In this document: positions 44,050 through 52,270 of the stretch, piece after piece
Numbering within the stretch: the first letter of the stretch is position 1
Layout: each line of letters begins with the position of its first letter
Assembly: GCF_000687165.1 (NCBI RefSeq)
Contig: NZ_JMKU01000008.1
Coordinates: 124,001 to 188,000, forward strand
Direction: 5' to 3'
Source: Paracidovorax oryzae ATCC 19882
GTDB lineage: Bacteria; Pseudomonadota; Gammaproteobacteria; Burkholderiales; Burkholderiaceae_C
DNA length: 64,000 nucleotides
Position numbers and translations under genes: made by a program
The notes under the pieces: model-generated
The model's database searches: none
Told to the model about the DNA's origin: nothing
The model's input: only the letters and a program-made list of their open reading frames with translations

Positions 44050-45897
44050 GTGGTGACTTTCATACCCGCCATCGGCAGCTGTACATCCCGCATGACCGCG
44101 GGCGAACGCCGGCTGGCCCAGCGGCTGGAGCGCAAGCTCGACAGCGACTACTCGGTCTGGTACGACGTGCCGGTGGGGCCGAAGCAGACCTACCCGGATT
44201 TCGTGGTCATGCACCCGCGGCGCGGGGTGCTGATCCTGGAAACCAAGGACTGGCACCTGGAGACGGTGCGCAAGGCCACGCGGCAGTACTGGGAGATCGC
44301 CCCGGACGGCGGCGCTCCCAAGATCGTGAAGAACCCGCTGGAGCAGGCCCGCCATTGCGCGCTGGAGGTGGTGCGGGCGCTGGAGCGCGATCCGCAGCTG
44401 GTGCAGCCCTCGGGGCCGCACCAGGGCAAGCTGGCATTCCCGTGGGGCCACGGCGTGGTGTTCACGCGCATCACGCGCCGGCAGTTCGAGGCGGCGGGGC
44501 TGGCCGAGGCGATCGCGCCGGACTACGTGGTCTGCCAGGACGAAATGCTCGAGGACGTCGAGCCCGAGGCTTTCCAGCAGCGGCTCTGGCGCATGTTCCC
44601 GCATGCCTTCGGCGGTGCGATGTCGCTGCCGCAGATCGACCGCGTGCGCTGGCACATGTTCCCCGAGGTGCGCGTGCCCGTGCAGGGCGCGCTGTTCGCG
44701 CAGTGCGGCGGCGTGGACGAGGTGCCCGACCTGCTGCGCGTGATGGACCTGCAGCAGGAGCAGCTGGCGCGATCGCTGGGCGAGGGCCACCGGGTGATCC
44801 ATGGCGTGGCCGGCTCGGGCAAGACCATGATCCTGGGCTACCGCGCTGAGCACCTCGCGAAGCTGCACGGCGCGCTGCCCGATGGCGCCAAGCCCGTGCT
44901 GGTGCTCTGCTACAACGAGCCGCTGGCCGTGAAGCTGGCCAGCGCCATGGAGGCCAAGGGGCTGGGCGAACGGGTGCACTGCCTGCATTTCCACAAGTGG
45001 GCGCGCGCGCAGCTCGTGGCCTACGGGCAGGGCCTGCCGGCGCCGTCGCTGCCGCGCGATGCCTTCTTCGCGGACATGGTGGACCGCGTGGTGCGCGGCG
45101 TGGACACGGGCCACATTCCCAGTGCGCAGTACGCCGCCGTGCTGATCGACGAAGGGCACGATTTCGAGCCGGAATGGCTCCGGCTCGTCTCGCGGATGGT
45201 GGACCCGGCCACCAACAACCTGCTGGTGCTCTATGACGACGCGCAGAGCATCTATGCCCGCGCGCGGCAGAAGCAGTTCAGCTTCCGCAGCGTGGGCATC
45301 CAGGCCCAGGGCCGCACGTCCATCCTGAAGATCAACTACCGCAACACGCGCCAGATCCTGCAGACCGCCCACCTGATCGCAGCCGACCTGCTCGCGCCCG
45401 AAGACAGCGGCGAGGACGGCGTGCCCCTGCTGCAGCCCGTGAGCTGCGGCCGCGACGGTGAGGCGCCGGTGGTCGTGCGCCTGCCCTCGTTCCGCGCCGA
45501 GGCCGCCCAGGTGGCCGACCGCCTGGCTGCGGCCCACCAGGAAGGCCACGCCTGGGGCGACATGGCGGTGCTGTGCCGCCATTACGCGCAGATGGAAGAG
45601 TGCGCCACCGCGCTGCGCCACAAGGGCCTGCCGCACCAGGTGCGCAAGGGCACGGGCAGCTTCCATCCGGCGGACGACACCGTGAAGGTGATGACCATGC
45701 ATGCCAGCAAGGGCCTGGAGTTCCCGGTGGTGGCGCTGGTGGGCGCGGGGCACATGCCGTCCGACGGCGAGGACGAGCGCGAGGAGGCCCGGCTGTTCTA
45801 CGTGGCGGCGACGCGCGCCACGCACCGGCTGGTGATCACCGCGAGTGGGGAGGGGGCGTTCGCGCAGCGGCTGGATGGGGCAATGGTGACGGCGTGA
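44050..45897 (+). CDS. NERD nuclease-domain UvrD-like helicase
   Basis: The 615-residue protein fuses two parts. Residues 15-130 are a NERD domain with PD-(D/E)xK-like residues Asp50 and Glu64-x-Lys66 (DFVVMHPRRGVLILETKDW). Residues 235-610 are a superfamily 1 ATPase: Walker A GVAGSGKT (252-259), Walker B LIDEGHDF (365-372), MHASKGLEFPVV and the final FYVAATRATHRLVI motif. The start is a GTG with a strong AAGGAGG site five bases upstream; an ATG at 44092 is an alternative. It would act on DNA, as repair or defence. The promoter region (43978-44040) is strikingly AT-rich compared with the window. No partner gene is coupled to it. Confidence 0.88.
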   Translation: MVTFIPAIGSCTSRMTAGERRLAQRLERKLDSDYSVWYDVPVGPKQTYPDFVVMHPRRGVLILETKDWHLETVRKATRQYWEIAPDGGAPKIVKNPLEQARHCALEVVRALERDPQLVQPSGPHQGKLAFPWGHGVVFTRITRRQFEAAGLAEAIAPDYVVCQDEMLEDVEPEAFQQRLWRMFPHAFGGAMSLPQIDRVRWHMFPEVRVPVQGALFAQCGGVDEVPDLLRVMDLQQEQLARSLGEGHRVIHGVAGSGKTMILGYRAEHLAKLHGALPDGAKPVLVLCYNEPLAVKLASAMEAKGLGERVHCLHFHKWARAQLVAYGQGLPAPSLPRDAFFADMVDRVVRGVDTGHIPSAQYAAVLIDEGHDFEPEWLRLVSRMVDPATNNLLVLYDDAQSIYARARQKQFSFRSVGIQAQGRTSILKINYRNTRQILQTAHLIAADLLAPEDSGEDGVPLLQPVSCGRDGEAPVVVRLPSFRAEAAQVADRLAAAHQEGHAWGDMAVLCRHYAQMEECATALRHKGLPHQVRKGTGSFHPADDTVKVMTMHASKGLEFPVVALVGAGHMPSDGEDEREEARLFYVAATRATHRLVITASGEGAFAQRLDGAMVTA

Positions 45898-45983
45898 CGT
45901 GGTGCCGGCATCGGTATGGCCGCCGCGCAGGGGTTCAGTTCCAGCACTGCCGTCAAACCATATAAGAAGACGAGGGAGTTCGC

Positions 45984-46838
45984 ATGGATGGCATTGCTGC
46001 GATCAAGATTTCGGACATCGCCACACTGGTACCACTGGTCATCGCCCTGGGACTCGGGGGAATGTTTTTCTGGGTGATCTTGCGCACGGAGTCCTGGCAC
46101 ATGCTCCGCCGCCGTATCTGGCTGCTGGTGCATGGCAAGGAGGAGATATCGGATCCTGCCATCCGTCACTATGTGGATGAACAGAACAATCTGGCTGCTT
46201 TCCACGTCTTCGCCGGTGTTCAGGTGACGACGCTGGCCGAGGCACGCACGCTCATGGAGTGGTGTCGGATAAGGAGCGTGGATCTGGGCGTGTTGCGCCT
46301 CTGCGGTTCATATTTCGACCCTCAGGCGCGCCGTATCAAGGACCGCTGGCTTCCGCCAATATGGATAGGGCAGGCAGCGGGCGCCGTCGCAATAGGACTC
46401 ATGGTGGTCGGATTGCTGGCCGCGGTGGCCATGACCTTGCCGGCAATGCTCACAGTGGCAAAGACTGGCCAGAGCTTTCTCGCAAGCGAAACGGAGCTTC
46501 GTCCGGTCTGGCCTTTGCCTCCCTTTTCTGCGCAGCGGATGAGGATTGATGACTGCGGAAAACCGCTCGACGAGGAGTCTGCCCGCCTGGGATTCTCGGA
46601 AGGTGACATAGCCATCATGTGTTCAGTTCTCAAAGACCCTGGGTTCGGAGCCTATGTGGACAAGGCGCTCAAAAAACAATGGATCTACCTGGCGATGTGG
46701 GCGGGTTTTTTTCTGTCGCTTGCCTATCACGTAGCGGTGATGGCGTTGCGGATGGTTTGCGCTCGCAAGCTGCTGCTCCGCCGGATTGATCCTTCGTTGC
46801 CCGGCGCACAGATGGAACTCGACTTCGGTCATCCATGA
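45984..46838 (+). CDS. Membrane protein of unknown function
   Basis: This 284-residue protein has three clear membrane segments: LVPLVIALGLGGMFFWVIL (residues 15-33), AGAVAIGLMVVGLLAAVAMTLPAML (about 133-157) and IYLAMWAGFFLSLAYHVAVMAL (about 235-256). A cytoplasmic region lies after the first, with HVFAGVQVTTLAEARTLMEWC, and a soluble loop with two Cys lies between the second and third. It resembles DUF6216-type proteins from memory only. Base composition is clearly less GC-rich than in neighbours, a sign of transfer. No functional motif was found. Confidence 0.6.
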   Translation: MDGIAAIKISDIATLVPLVIALGLGGMFFWVILRTESWHMLRRRIWLLVHGKEEISDPAIRHYVDEQNNLAAFHVFAGVQVTTLAEARTLMEWCRIRSVDLGVLRLCGSYFDPQARRIKDRWLPPIWIGQAAGAVAIGLMVVGLLAAVAMTLPAMLTVAKTGQSFLASETELRPVWPLPPFSAQRMRIDDCGKPLDEESARLGFSEGDIAIMCSVLKDPGFGAYVDKALKKQWIYLAMWAGFFLSLAYHVAVMALRMVCARKLLLRRIDPSLPGAQMELDFGHP

Positions 46839-46914
46839 CCTTCGAGCAGGTACGACAACCAAGTGTTACGTCCTCAACAGCCCCACCCCTGCCCGCGCCG
46901 CTGAAAATCCACGC

Positions 46915-47535
46915 ATGCCGATTTCCTCTTTCCAGACCGGGCCCGTGCAGCCCGCCCGGCGTGCCTTCTGCCGCGCAGTCGCACTGCTATCCGGTGCCGT
47001 GGGCCTGGGCGCGGCGCTGATCACGCCGCCCGCGCAGGCCCAGCCCTCCTACACCATCACCACGCCGCAGATCCAGGACGCCCTGGCCGAAAAGCTGCCG
47101 CGCCGCTACCGGCTCGGCGGACTGCTGAACCTGGAGGTGCAGGTGCCCGCGCTGCGCCTGCTGCCGGCGCAGAACCGCATCAACGCGGTGCTGCCCGTGG
47201 TCGCTTCAGGGCTGGCGGTGTCGGACGGCGCACGCGATGCCTCCGGCTCGCTCGACGTGGATTTCGGTCTGCGCTACGAGCCCTCCGACCGCACGCTGCG
47301 CGCGCAGCAGATCCACGTCAATTCGCTGCGCATCGATGGGCTCCGGTCGTCTGCGTCCGAGATGCTCAACGCCTATGCACAGCAACTGGCCACGCAGTCG
47401 CTCGGCGAGGTGGTGCTGCACACCCTGCGTCCGCAGGACCTGGCGCTGGCCGACGGGTTGGGCATGCAGCCCGGGCCCATCACGGTGACGGAGCGTGGCC
47501 TGCGCGTGGATTTCGTGCAGAAGCCTATGCCTTGA
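46915..47535 (+). CDS. DUF1439-like exported protein
   Basis: The 206-residue precursor has a basic N-terminus (RRAFCR), a hydrophobic core (AVALLSGAVGLGAALI) and cleavage near AQAQPS. The mature part matches the DUF1439 pattern: ITTPQIQDALAEKLPRRYRLGGLLNLEVQVPALRLLPAQNRI and a later ITVTERGLRVDF. The E. coli relative YceB is a lipoprotein, but here the signal has no lipobox. Function is unknown. GC content returns to the window norm here, so the gene looks native. Confidence 0.72.
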   Translation: MPISSFQTGPVQPARRAFCRAVALLSGAVGLGAALITPPAQAQPSYTITTPQIQDALAEKLPRRYRLGGLLNLEVQVPALRLLPAQNRINAVLPVVASGLAVSDGARDASGSLDVDFGLRYEPSDRTLRAQQIHVNSLRIDGLRSSASEMLNAYAQQLATQSLGEVVLHTLRPQDLALADGLGMQPGPITVTERGLRVDFVQKPMP

Positions 47536-47611
47536 TGAACTGGCAGGGCATGGCAGCATGCGGTGAAGTACGCTTGGAATCCTGTCGTTTTGGATGGGAG
47601 GAAAAAGATCC

Positions 47612-48472
47612 ATGTGGAAATTCACACAAATAGCAGACTGGTTCGACGGGCAGCGCCAAGAGTCCGAACAGATCCTGGATCACTGGGTGGAGTCCAACAA
47701 ATACAGCCAGGGAGCGATGATTACCGCGGCGTCGACGAAAGCGCTTATGACTTTCGGTGCGGGATTCGTGGACATCCTGCGGCTCGGGGACGGCATGAAG
47801 GAGGGGACGCTCCGAGGGGCGGGACAGGACGCCCTGCGGTTTGTCGCGGTGTTTCCTGTGGGCAAGGCCGCGAGCCTCTACCAGTCCGCCAAAGGGCTGT
47901 CCATGGCGAGAGTTGTGGCTGATACGGGCGGTCCCAATTGCTTCTGGATTGCATCGGCAAAGGCGTTCGCTCAGGTCGGGCAGAAGTTCAACGGCAAGTT
48001 GCTGGCGAGCGTTGAGGACGTAGCCAGAGCGCTTGGCATGGATATGAACGCTCTGTGGCGTATTCCCAATTTGGCTACGGGCATGTCCTACTTGAGGCAT
48101 CTGGGCGCTCAGGTCGGGGCGGTGAGGAGCATCTCTTCCTTCCGGGAGGCAGAGCGCATGGTGCCGTTCGATGGCAGTGTGGTTATGCTTTCCGTCCATG
48201 TGATGAACGGCAGCAAGCTCATCGGTGGCCATGCCATCTATGCATTCCGCACGATCTACAGACAAATCCGATACATGGATCGGACTGTAGGCAATGGGTT
48301 GAAGGGCGTGGTTTCGCATCCCGACGAGTTGTGCCGGCTATACGCAGCCACCTCGATCGTGCCCGTCCAGGCAGCACTCATTCGAAACATGTTCGTCAAG
48401 TCGGTAGGCCACGAGGCACCACGGCTTGTCATTCCTGTGCTTGGCGTGATCGCCTCGGAGCCTGGACGATGA
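47612..48472 (+). CDS. Papain-fold-like cysteine protease or toxin candidate
   Basis: I do not recognise the full-length family. The 286-residue protein has an amphipathic N-terminal region with a Gly/Ala-rich helical stretch at about 34-95 like pre-toxin linkers (GAGFVDILRLGDGMKEG). The C-terminal half then shows a plausible papain-type triad: NCFWIA with Cys110, GGHAIYAF with His207 and YMDRT with Asp223. That order and the NC and GHA contexts are seen in papain-fold toxins of polymorphic systems. A GGGAGG site precedes the ATG. Composition is less GC-rich than in neighbours. Its stop overlaps the next small gene. A role as effector or peptidase is inference. Confidence 0.5.
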   Translation: MWKFTQIADWFDGQRQESEQILDHWVESNKYSQGAMITAASTKALMTFGAGFVDILRLGDGMKEGTLRGAGQDALRFVAVFPVGKAASLYQSAKGLSMARVVADTGGPNCFWIASAKAFAQVGQKFNGKLLASVEDVARALGMDMNALWRIPNLATGMSYLRHLGAQVGAVRSISSFREAERMVPFDGSVVMLSVHVMNGSKLIGGHAIYAFRTIYRQIRYMDRTVGNGLKGVVSHPDELCRLYAATSIVPVQAALIRNMFVKSVGHEAPRLVIPVLGVIASEPGR

Positions 48473-48768
48473 ACCCTGCAGTCTGTCCGGTGTGCGGTAC
48501 CTCGGGGGCCGAAGCGGCGGACCGCGGAGGTCCGCGAGGGGCCTGGGTGCAGTTCATCGACTACGCAGGCGCCGAGGCATCCGGCCTGGGTCATCCCGAA
48601 GGACTGGCCTATTTCTGCGCGGCACACCACCCGGCCGCGCAGGCGCTCGCGCAGCTTTCCTGTGCCGAGGCGGTGGCGCAGTTGCGTGCCCGGTACCCCG
48701 TGCCTCATCAGGAATCCGCTGCTGCACCTCCACCTGCCCGCCGCTGGTGGCAGTTCTGGCGCGCCTGA
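48469..48768 (+). CDS. Small CxxC protein coupled to the papain-fold gene
   Basis: The 99-residue protein starts with CPVCGTSG (Cys6, Cys9) and has later Cys and His residues in YFCAAHHP that could complete a zinc site. It ends with a Pro-rich linker and ARRWWQFWRA, an aromatic-basic tail that may touch the membrane. The ATG overlaps the stop of the papain-fold-like gene (ATGA), so the two are cotranslated. An immunity or chaperone role is possible but unsupported by homology. Confidence 0.55.
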   Translation: MNPAVCPVCGTSGAEAADRGGPRGAWVQFIDYAGAEASGLGHPEGLAYFCAAHHPAAQALAQLSCAEAVAQLRARYPVPHQESAAAPPPARRWWQFWRA

Positions 48769-48793
48769 GCCCGACCGCACCCGGTCCGCTCCC

Positions 48794-49471
48794 CTACAGC
48801 CCCCGCTCCACCATGTCGAGCAGCCGCTGCGCCAGCACCTCGCGCAGCGCTTCGGGGGCGCTGCGCAGGGGGCCGTCGATGGCGAGGAAGGCCATGCCAT
48901 GCACGGTGGACCACGCTAGGTATTCCGCACCGGGCCGGCGTTCCGCGGGCAGGGCGCCGGCGGCCACGAGGTCGTCGAGGGCCGCGCCCAGGTGCTCGAA
49001 GGGGTTGAGCCCGCTGGCGCCGCCTTTGTCGGGATCGGGTTCGTTCTCCACCGTGAAGGGCTGCCCGAACGCCATGCGGAACAGCCCGGTTTCCGACTGT
49101 GCGAAGCGCAGGTAGCCCCGGCCGACGGCGCGCACCTTGCCGTAGGCCCGCTCGGTGGCCGGGGCGTGCGCGGGCACCCTGGCGAGTTCCTCCTCCATGA
49201 ACACGGCCATGGCGGCCACGGCGGCGGAGCGCACCGCATCCAGCAGGTGCTGCCGGCTCGCGAAGTGGCGATAGGCCGCGTTGGGCGCCACGCCCGCGCG
49301 CCGGGTGGCCTCGCGCAGCACGACGGCGTCCGGCCCGCCCTGGCGCGCCAGTTCCAGCCCGGCATCGAGCAGGGCACGGCGCAGGTCGCCGTGGCGGTAG
49401 GTGGCGCGCGGGCTGGTGGCGGATGGCGGTGCAGAAGCGGACATGGCGTTTGCGATGTGGACAGTGTCCAT
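48794..49471 (-). CDS. TetR-family transcriptional regulator
   Basis: The 225-residue regulator has the N-terminal helix-turn-helix (LRRALLDAGLELARQGGPDAVVLREATRRAGVAPNAAYRHFASRQHLL) and a C-terminal ligand domain of the TetR_C_33-like type (FRMAFGQPF and later EYLAWSTVHGMAFLAI). Two near-identical palindromes overlap or precede the start. If the ATG at 49471 is used, the first palindrome overlaps the start codon; an ATG at 49444 would place both sites upstream. The divergent VOC-family gene is a likely target. Confidence 0.9.
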   Translation of the reverse strand: MDTVHIANAMSASAPPSATSPRATYRHGDLRRALLDAGLELARQGGPDAVVLREATRRAGVAPNAAYRHFASRQHLLDAVRSAAVAAMAVFMEEELARVPAHAPATERAYGKVRAVGRGYLRFAQSETGLFRMAFGQPFTVENEPDPDKGGASGLNPFEHLGAALDDLVAAGALPAERRPGAEYLAWSTVHGMAFLAIDGPLRSAPEALREVLAQRLLDMVERGL

Positions 49472-49472
49472 T
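49456..49472. promoter_or_regulatory. TetR operator copy 1
   Basis: TGTGGACAGTGTCCATT is palindromic around its centre and matches the second copy 32 bp away (centre to centre). Confidence 0.6.
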
Positions 49473-49487
49473 GTCTCTGCTACCTTT

Positions 49488-49504
49488 TGTGGACGGTGTT
49501 CACA
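49488..49504. promoter_or_regulatory. TetR operator copy 2
   Basis: TGTGGACGGTGTTCACA matches copy 1 at 13 of 17 positions. The 32-bp centre spacing equals three helical turns, so two dimers could bind on the same face. Confidence 0.6.
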
Positions 49505-49534
49505 TATGGATGAACCCCCAACCGAGGAGCCCCC

Positions 49535-49969
49535 ATGAAAGCCCAACCGTACCTGTTCTTCAACGGCCGTTGCGAGGAGGCGCTGGCCTTCTACCAGAAG
49601 GCGCTGGGCGCCGAGGTCACGGCGCTGATGCGTTTCCAGGACAACCCCGATCCACCCCGGGAAGGCACCTGCGGCGGCGCGCCGGGCGCGCCCGCTCCGT
49701 CGCCCGACAAGGTGATGCATGCCGAGTTCCGCATTGGCGAAACCCACTTGATGGCTTCGGACGGCATGTGCGGCGGGCAGGCCCGCTTCGAGGGCGTCTC
49801 GCTGGCGTTCACGCCGGCCGATGCGGCCGATGCCCGGCGCGTCTTTGCCGCCCTGGGCGAGGGAGGGCAGGTGCAGGTGCCGCTGGGGCCGGCATTCTTC
49901 TCGCCGGCCTTCGGCGTGGTGGCCGACCGCTTCGGCGTGCCCTGGATGGTGGTGGCTCCGCAGCCCTGA
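49535..49969 (+). CDS. VOC-family protein (PhnB-like)
   Basis: The 144-residue protein matches the PhnB/3-demethylubiquinone methyltransferase-like VOC group: PYLFFNGRCEEALAFYQKALGAEVTALMRF at the start, HAEFRIGETHLMASD in the middle and the final FGVVADRFGVPWMV. A GAGGAG site precedes the ATG. It is divergent from the TetR gene with both operators in between, so TetR control is likely. Ligand unknown. Confidence 0.88.
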   Translation: MKAQPYLFFNGRCEEALAFYQKALGAEVTALMRFQDNPDPPREGTCGGAPGAPAPSPDKVMHAEFRIGETHLMASDGMCGGQARFEGVSLAFTPADAADARRVFAALGEGGQVQVPLGPAFFSPAFGVVADRFGVPWMVVAPQP

Positions 49970-50110
49970 TCCGCCAGCGGCCTGCGTCGTGTGACACCGC
50001 CACACGGTTTGGCGCGGCAGGGCGGAACCGTCCTGCAGCGCATGGGACGGGGCGGGCTGCACAGTGGGAAAGGCGCCTGCCAGCCGTCGTGCCGGGCGGC
50101 GTGCCCGCCC

Positions 50111-50779
50111 ATGAAACGCAGCATCGATCCCTCGACCCTTTCCTCCACCCCGGACCCGGCGGCTTCTGCCCATGCCTGCACCGCGTCCATGCCGACGCGC
50201 GTGGTGCAGGCCGAAAGCCTGGCGGACATCCTCGACCAGATGGCGGCGCTGGCCGGGCGGGCCGGCGCGGTGCGCGTGGAGGACATGGTGGCGGCGTTCG
50301 GCCGCCGCAGCCATGGTCCGCTGCTCGTGGTGCCGGCACTGCTGGAGCTGTCGCCGGTCGGGGCGGTGCCCGGGGTGCCGACGGCGCTCGCGTGCGTGGT
50401 GGTGCTGTTCGCGGCGCAGATGCTCATGGGCCGCCGGCATGTGTGGGTGCCCGGTTTCCTGGCCCGGCGCAGCCTGGGCGCGGCGCGGCTGTCGCGTGCC
50501 GTGCGTGTGCTGCGCCCCTGGGCGGAGCGCGCCGACCGCTGGTTCCATGGGCGGCTGTGCGCGCTGACGGGTGGCGTGTTCACCCGCGTGGCGGCCGCGG
50601 GCTGCATCGCGCTGGCCTGCACGGTGCCGCCGCTGGAGCTGGTGCCGTTCGCCAGTTCCGCGCCCATGTCGGCGGTGGCGATGTTCGGCCTGTCCGTGAT
50701 GGTGCGCGACGGGTTGCTCATGCTCGGGGCGATGGCGCTGGCCGGGCTGGCCGTGGGGCTGCTGGTCTGGATGGCCTGA
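50111..50779 (+). CDS. ExoD-family membrane protein
   Basis: The 222-residue protein matches the ExoD (exopolysaccharide synthesis) family. A soluble N-terminal part has ESLADILDQMAALAGRAGAVRVEDMVAAFGRRSHG. Four or more membrane segments then follow, with LLVVPALLELSPVGAVPGVPT, FLARRSLGAARLSRAVRVLRPWAERADRW and a final LLMLGAMALAGLAVGLLVWM. The Met at 50111 begins the conserved part; the open frame upstream is not family-like. Role in polysaccharide production is known only for Rhizobium ExoD. Confidence 0.85.
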   Translation: MKRSIDPSTLSSTPDPAASAHACTASMPTRVVQAESLADILDQMAALAGRAGAVRVEDMVAAFGRRSHGPLLVVPALLELSPVGAVPGVPTALACVVVLFAAQMLMGRRHVWVPGFLARRSLGAARLSRAVRVLRPWAERADRWFHGRLCALTGGVFTRVAAAGCIALACTVPPLELVPFASSAPMSAVAMFGLSVMVRDGLLMLGAMALAGLAVGLLVWMA

Positions 50780-50802
50780 CGGCGCCGTGCCGCATCCGGC
50801 CG

Positions 50803-50864
50803 TTCGTGCTGCAGTGCATGGCTTCGGAGCGTGCCGCTCCTGGAGGATGCGGTGGGCGCATGCT
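50803..50864 (+). promoter_or_regulatory. Perfect PIP-box (HrpX) promoter
   Basis: TTCGT (50803-50807), 15 bases, TTCGG (50823-50827), 31 bases, then CATGCT (50859-50864). This fits TTCGB-N15-TTCGB-N30-32-YANNNT with no mismatch. The downstream gene begins 80 bp after the -10. Confidence 0.8.
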
Positions 50865-50943
50865 GGAAGGCATGTCACCGCGATCCACCGCGGAGTGCTG
50901 GCGCATCGCCAGCCACGCCGTGCCTCGCATCCGGAGCGCAACG

Positions 50944-52152
50944 ATGAAATCAGTCACACGCCTGTTCAACCAGGGTGCCCAGAAAGTCCAGGGCGGATTC
51001 AGCCAGCTGTCCGCCATGGCCCGCGGCTATACCAAGCTTCCCTCTTCGGGCAAGCAGCATGCACAGCCCGAAGGCCTCAGTGCCCGCCACAACAACCCGC
51101 AATCCGCGCCGATGGCGCCGCGCAACGCCTCGCGGCCCGGGAACGCGGGATACGCCTCGCCGCAGGGTGCGACGCCTCCCCCGATGCGGCCGGCTCCGCA
51201 CGCCTTCGGCACGTCGCTCCGTCCCATGGCTGCGCAGCATTTCCAGACACCGCCGCAGAAACCATCGGCTGCCGGCACTTCCCCGGCCCGCATGCAGCGC
51301 ATGCCAGGGCCGGCGCCGCACGAAACGGGTGCCCGGCCGCCGATCGGCCTGCAGCACGTCGCTGCCATGGCGGCTGAGCCGGCCGCGACCCCCCTGCCGG
51401 CCCGTGCGAGGCCTTCCGCATCCGGAGCGCGGCCCGAACGACACGGCGAGGCGGCCTTGCACCGCCATGCGGTGCCCGCAGCCCGTCCGGGCCGGACGGA
51501 GCAGTCGCATGCGGCCCAGGTGGCCGACGCGACGAAAGCGCTGCAGCAGCAGCTCAGTATCTCGGCCAGAAAAATCAATGACCTGACCATGGCGCGCTAT
51601 GACGCCGAAGATGACGGCGACTACGACGCCGCCGACGCCGCCGCCGACGCCATCAAGGCGCTCAGGCGGGAGCGCGAACCCATCATCCTGATGAACAACA
51701 TCCTCAGCGGAGCCGACCGCGACGGTGCCCGGCAGATGCAGGCGCTGCGCGGGTTCTCCGGTGCACCTGCTCCGGTGGACCCGCGCTCCCTGCGCCATGC
51801 GGGCGAATTGCGCGTCCAGGCCCAGGCTCTGCGCAGCAATGCCGCTGCCCTGCGCAGCGCGCAGGCGCAGTTCGGCCCCGCCAGGGACCTGGCCGCAAAG
51901 GCCGAGACCCTCAGGACGGCCTTGAAGCAGCACCAGCTGCCGCCCGCGGCGCGCCAGGAACTGGAAGCCGTGCTGCGCGGTTTCGAGAACTACGCCGCGC
52001 TCGATACCATGGTGCGCGATGCCGATCGCTCCATCCGCCGCATGGGCGGCATGGGCCTGATGGACGGCATCCCGACCACCGCCGCCGAGCGCAGGGCCGC
52101 CGACGATGCCGCGCGCAGGGCGGCCCAGGAGGCGCTGGACAACGGCTACTGA
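50944..52152 (+). CDS. Candidate type III effector, unknown family
   Basis: I do not recognise this 402-residue protein. It lacks a signal peptide and membrane segments. Residues 30-180 are a Pro/Ala/Ser/His-rich low-complexity region typical of effector N-termini. The C-terminal half is predicted helical and coiled-coil-like: KALQQQLSISARKINDLTMARYDAEDDGDY with an acidic Asp-Ala repeat, then long Ala/Gln/Arg helices (LRVQAQALRSNAAALRSAQAQ). A perfect PIP promoter 80 bp upstream and a strong terminator downstream make it a single-gene unit. A secreted role through the Hrp type III system is inferred from the promoter and composition. It could instead be a chaperone or Hrp-regulated accessory protein. 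Confidence 0.62.
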   Translation: MKSVTRLFNQGAQKVQGGFSQLSAMARGYTKLPSSGKQHAQPEGLSARHNNPQSAPMAPRNASRPGNAGYASPQGATPPPMRPAPHAFGTSLRPMAAQHFQTPPQKPSAAGTSPARMQRMPGPAPHETGARPPIGLQHVAAMAAEPAATPLPARARPSASGARPERHGEAALHRHAVPAARPGRTEQSHAAQVADATKALQQQLSISARKINDLTMARYDAEDDGDYDAADAAADAIKALRREREPIILMNNILSGADRDGARQMQALRGFSGAPAPVDPRSLRHAGELRVQAQALRSNAAALRSAQAQFGPARDLAAKAETLRTALKQHQLPPAARQELEAVLRGFENYAALDTMVRDADRSIRRMGGMGLMDGIPTTAAERRAADDAARRAAQEALDNGY

Positions 52153-52227
52153 TCCGGCGGGACCAGGGGCTCGTCCGGCATCGTCCTACGCGGCCGTGCC
52201 GCCGCATGGCCTACAACCGGGGCAAGA

Positions 52228-52257
52228 GCCCGGCCACAAGGGCCGGGCATCGCTTTT
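52228..52257 (+). terminator. Intrinsic terminator after the PIP-driven gene
   Basis: GCCCGGCC (52228-52235) pairs with GGCCGGGC (52241-52248) around an ACAAG loop and is followed by ATCGCTTTT. It ends 13 bp before the next start codon. Confidence 0.7.
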
Positions 52258-52270
52258 GCAGGATATCTCC

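Noticed and set aside
49423..50943. A long in-frame extension of the coiled-coil effector gene through the VOC and ExoD genes
   Set aside because: It crosses two well-supported genes and the PIP promoter. The start at 50944 fits the mapped promoter.
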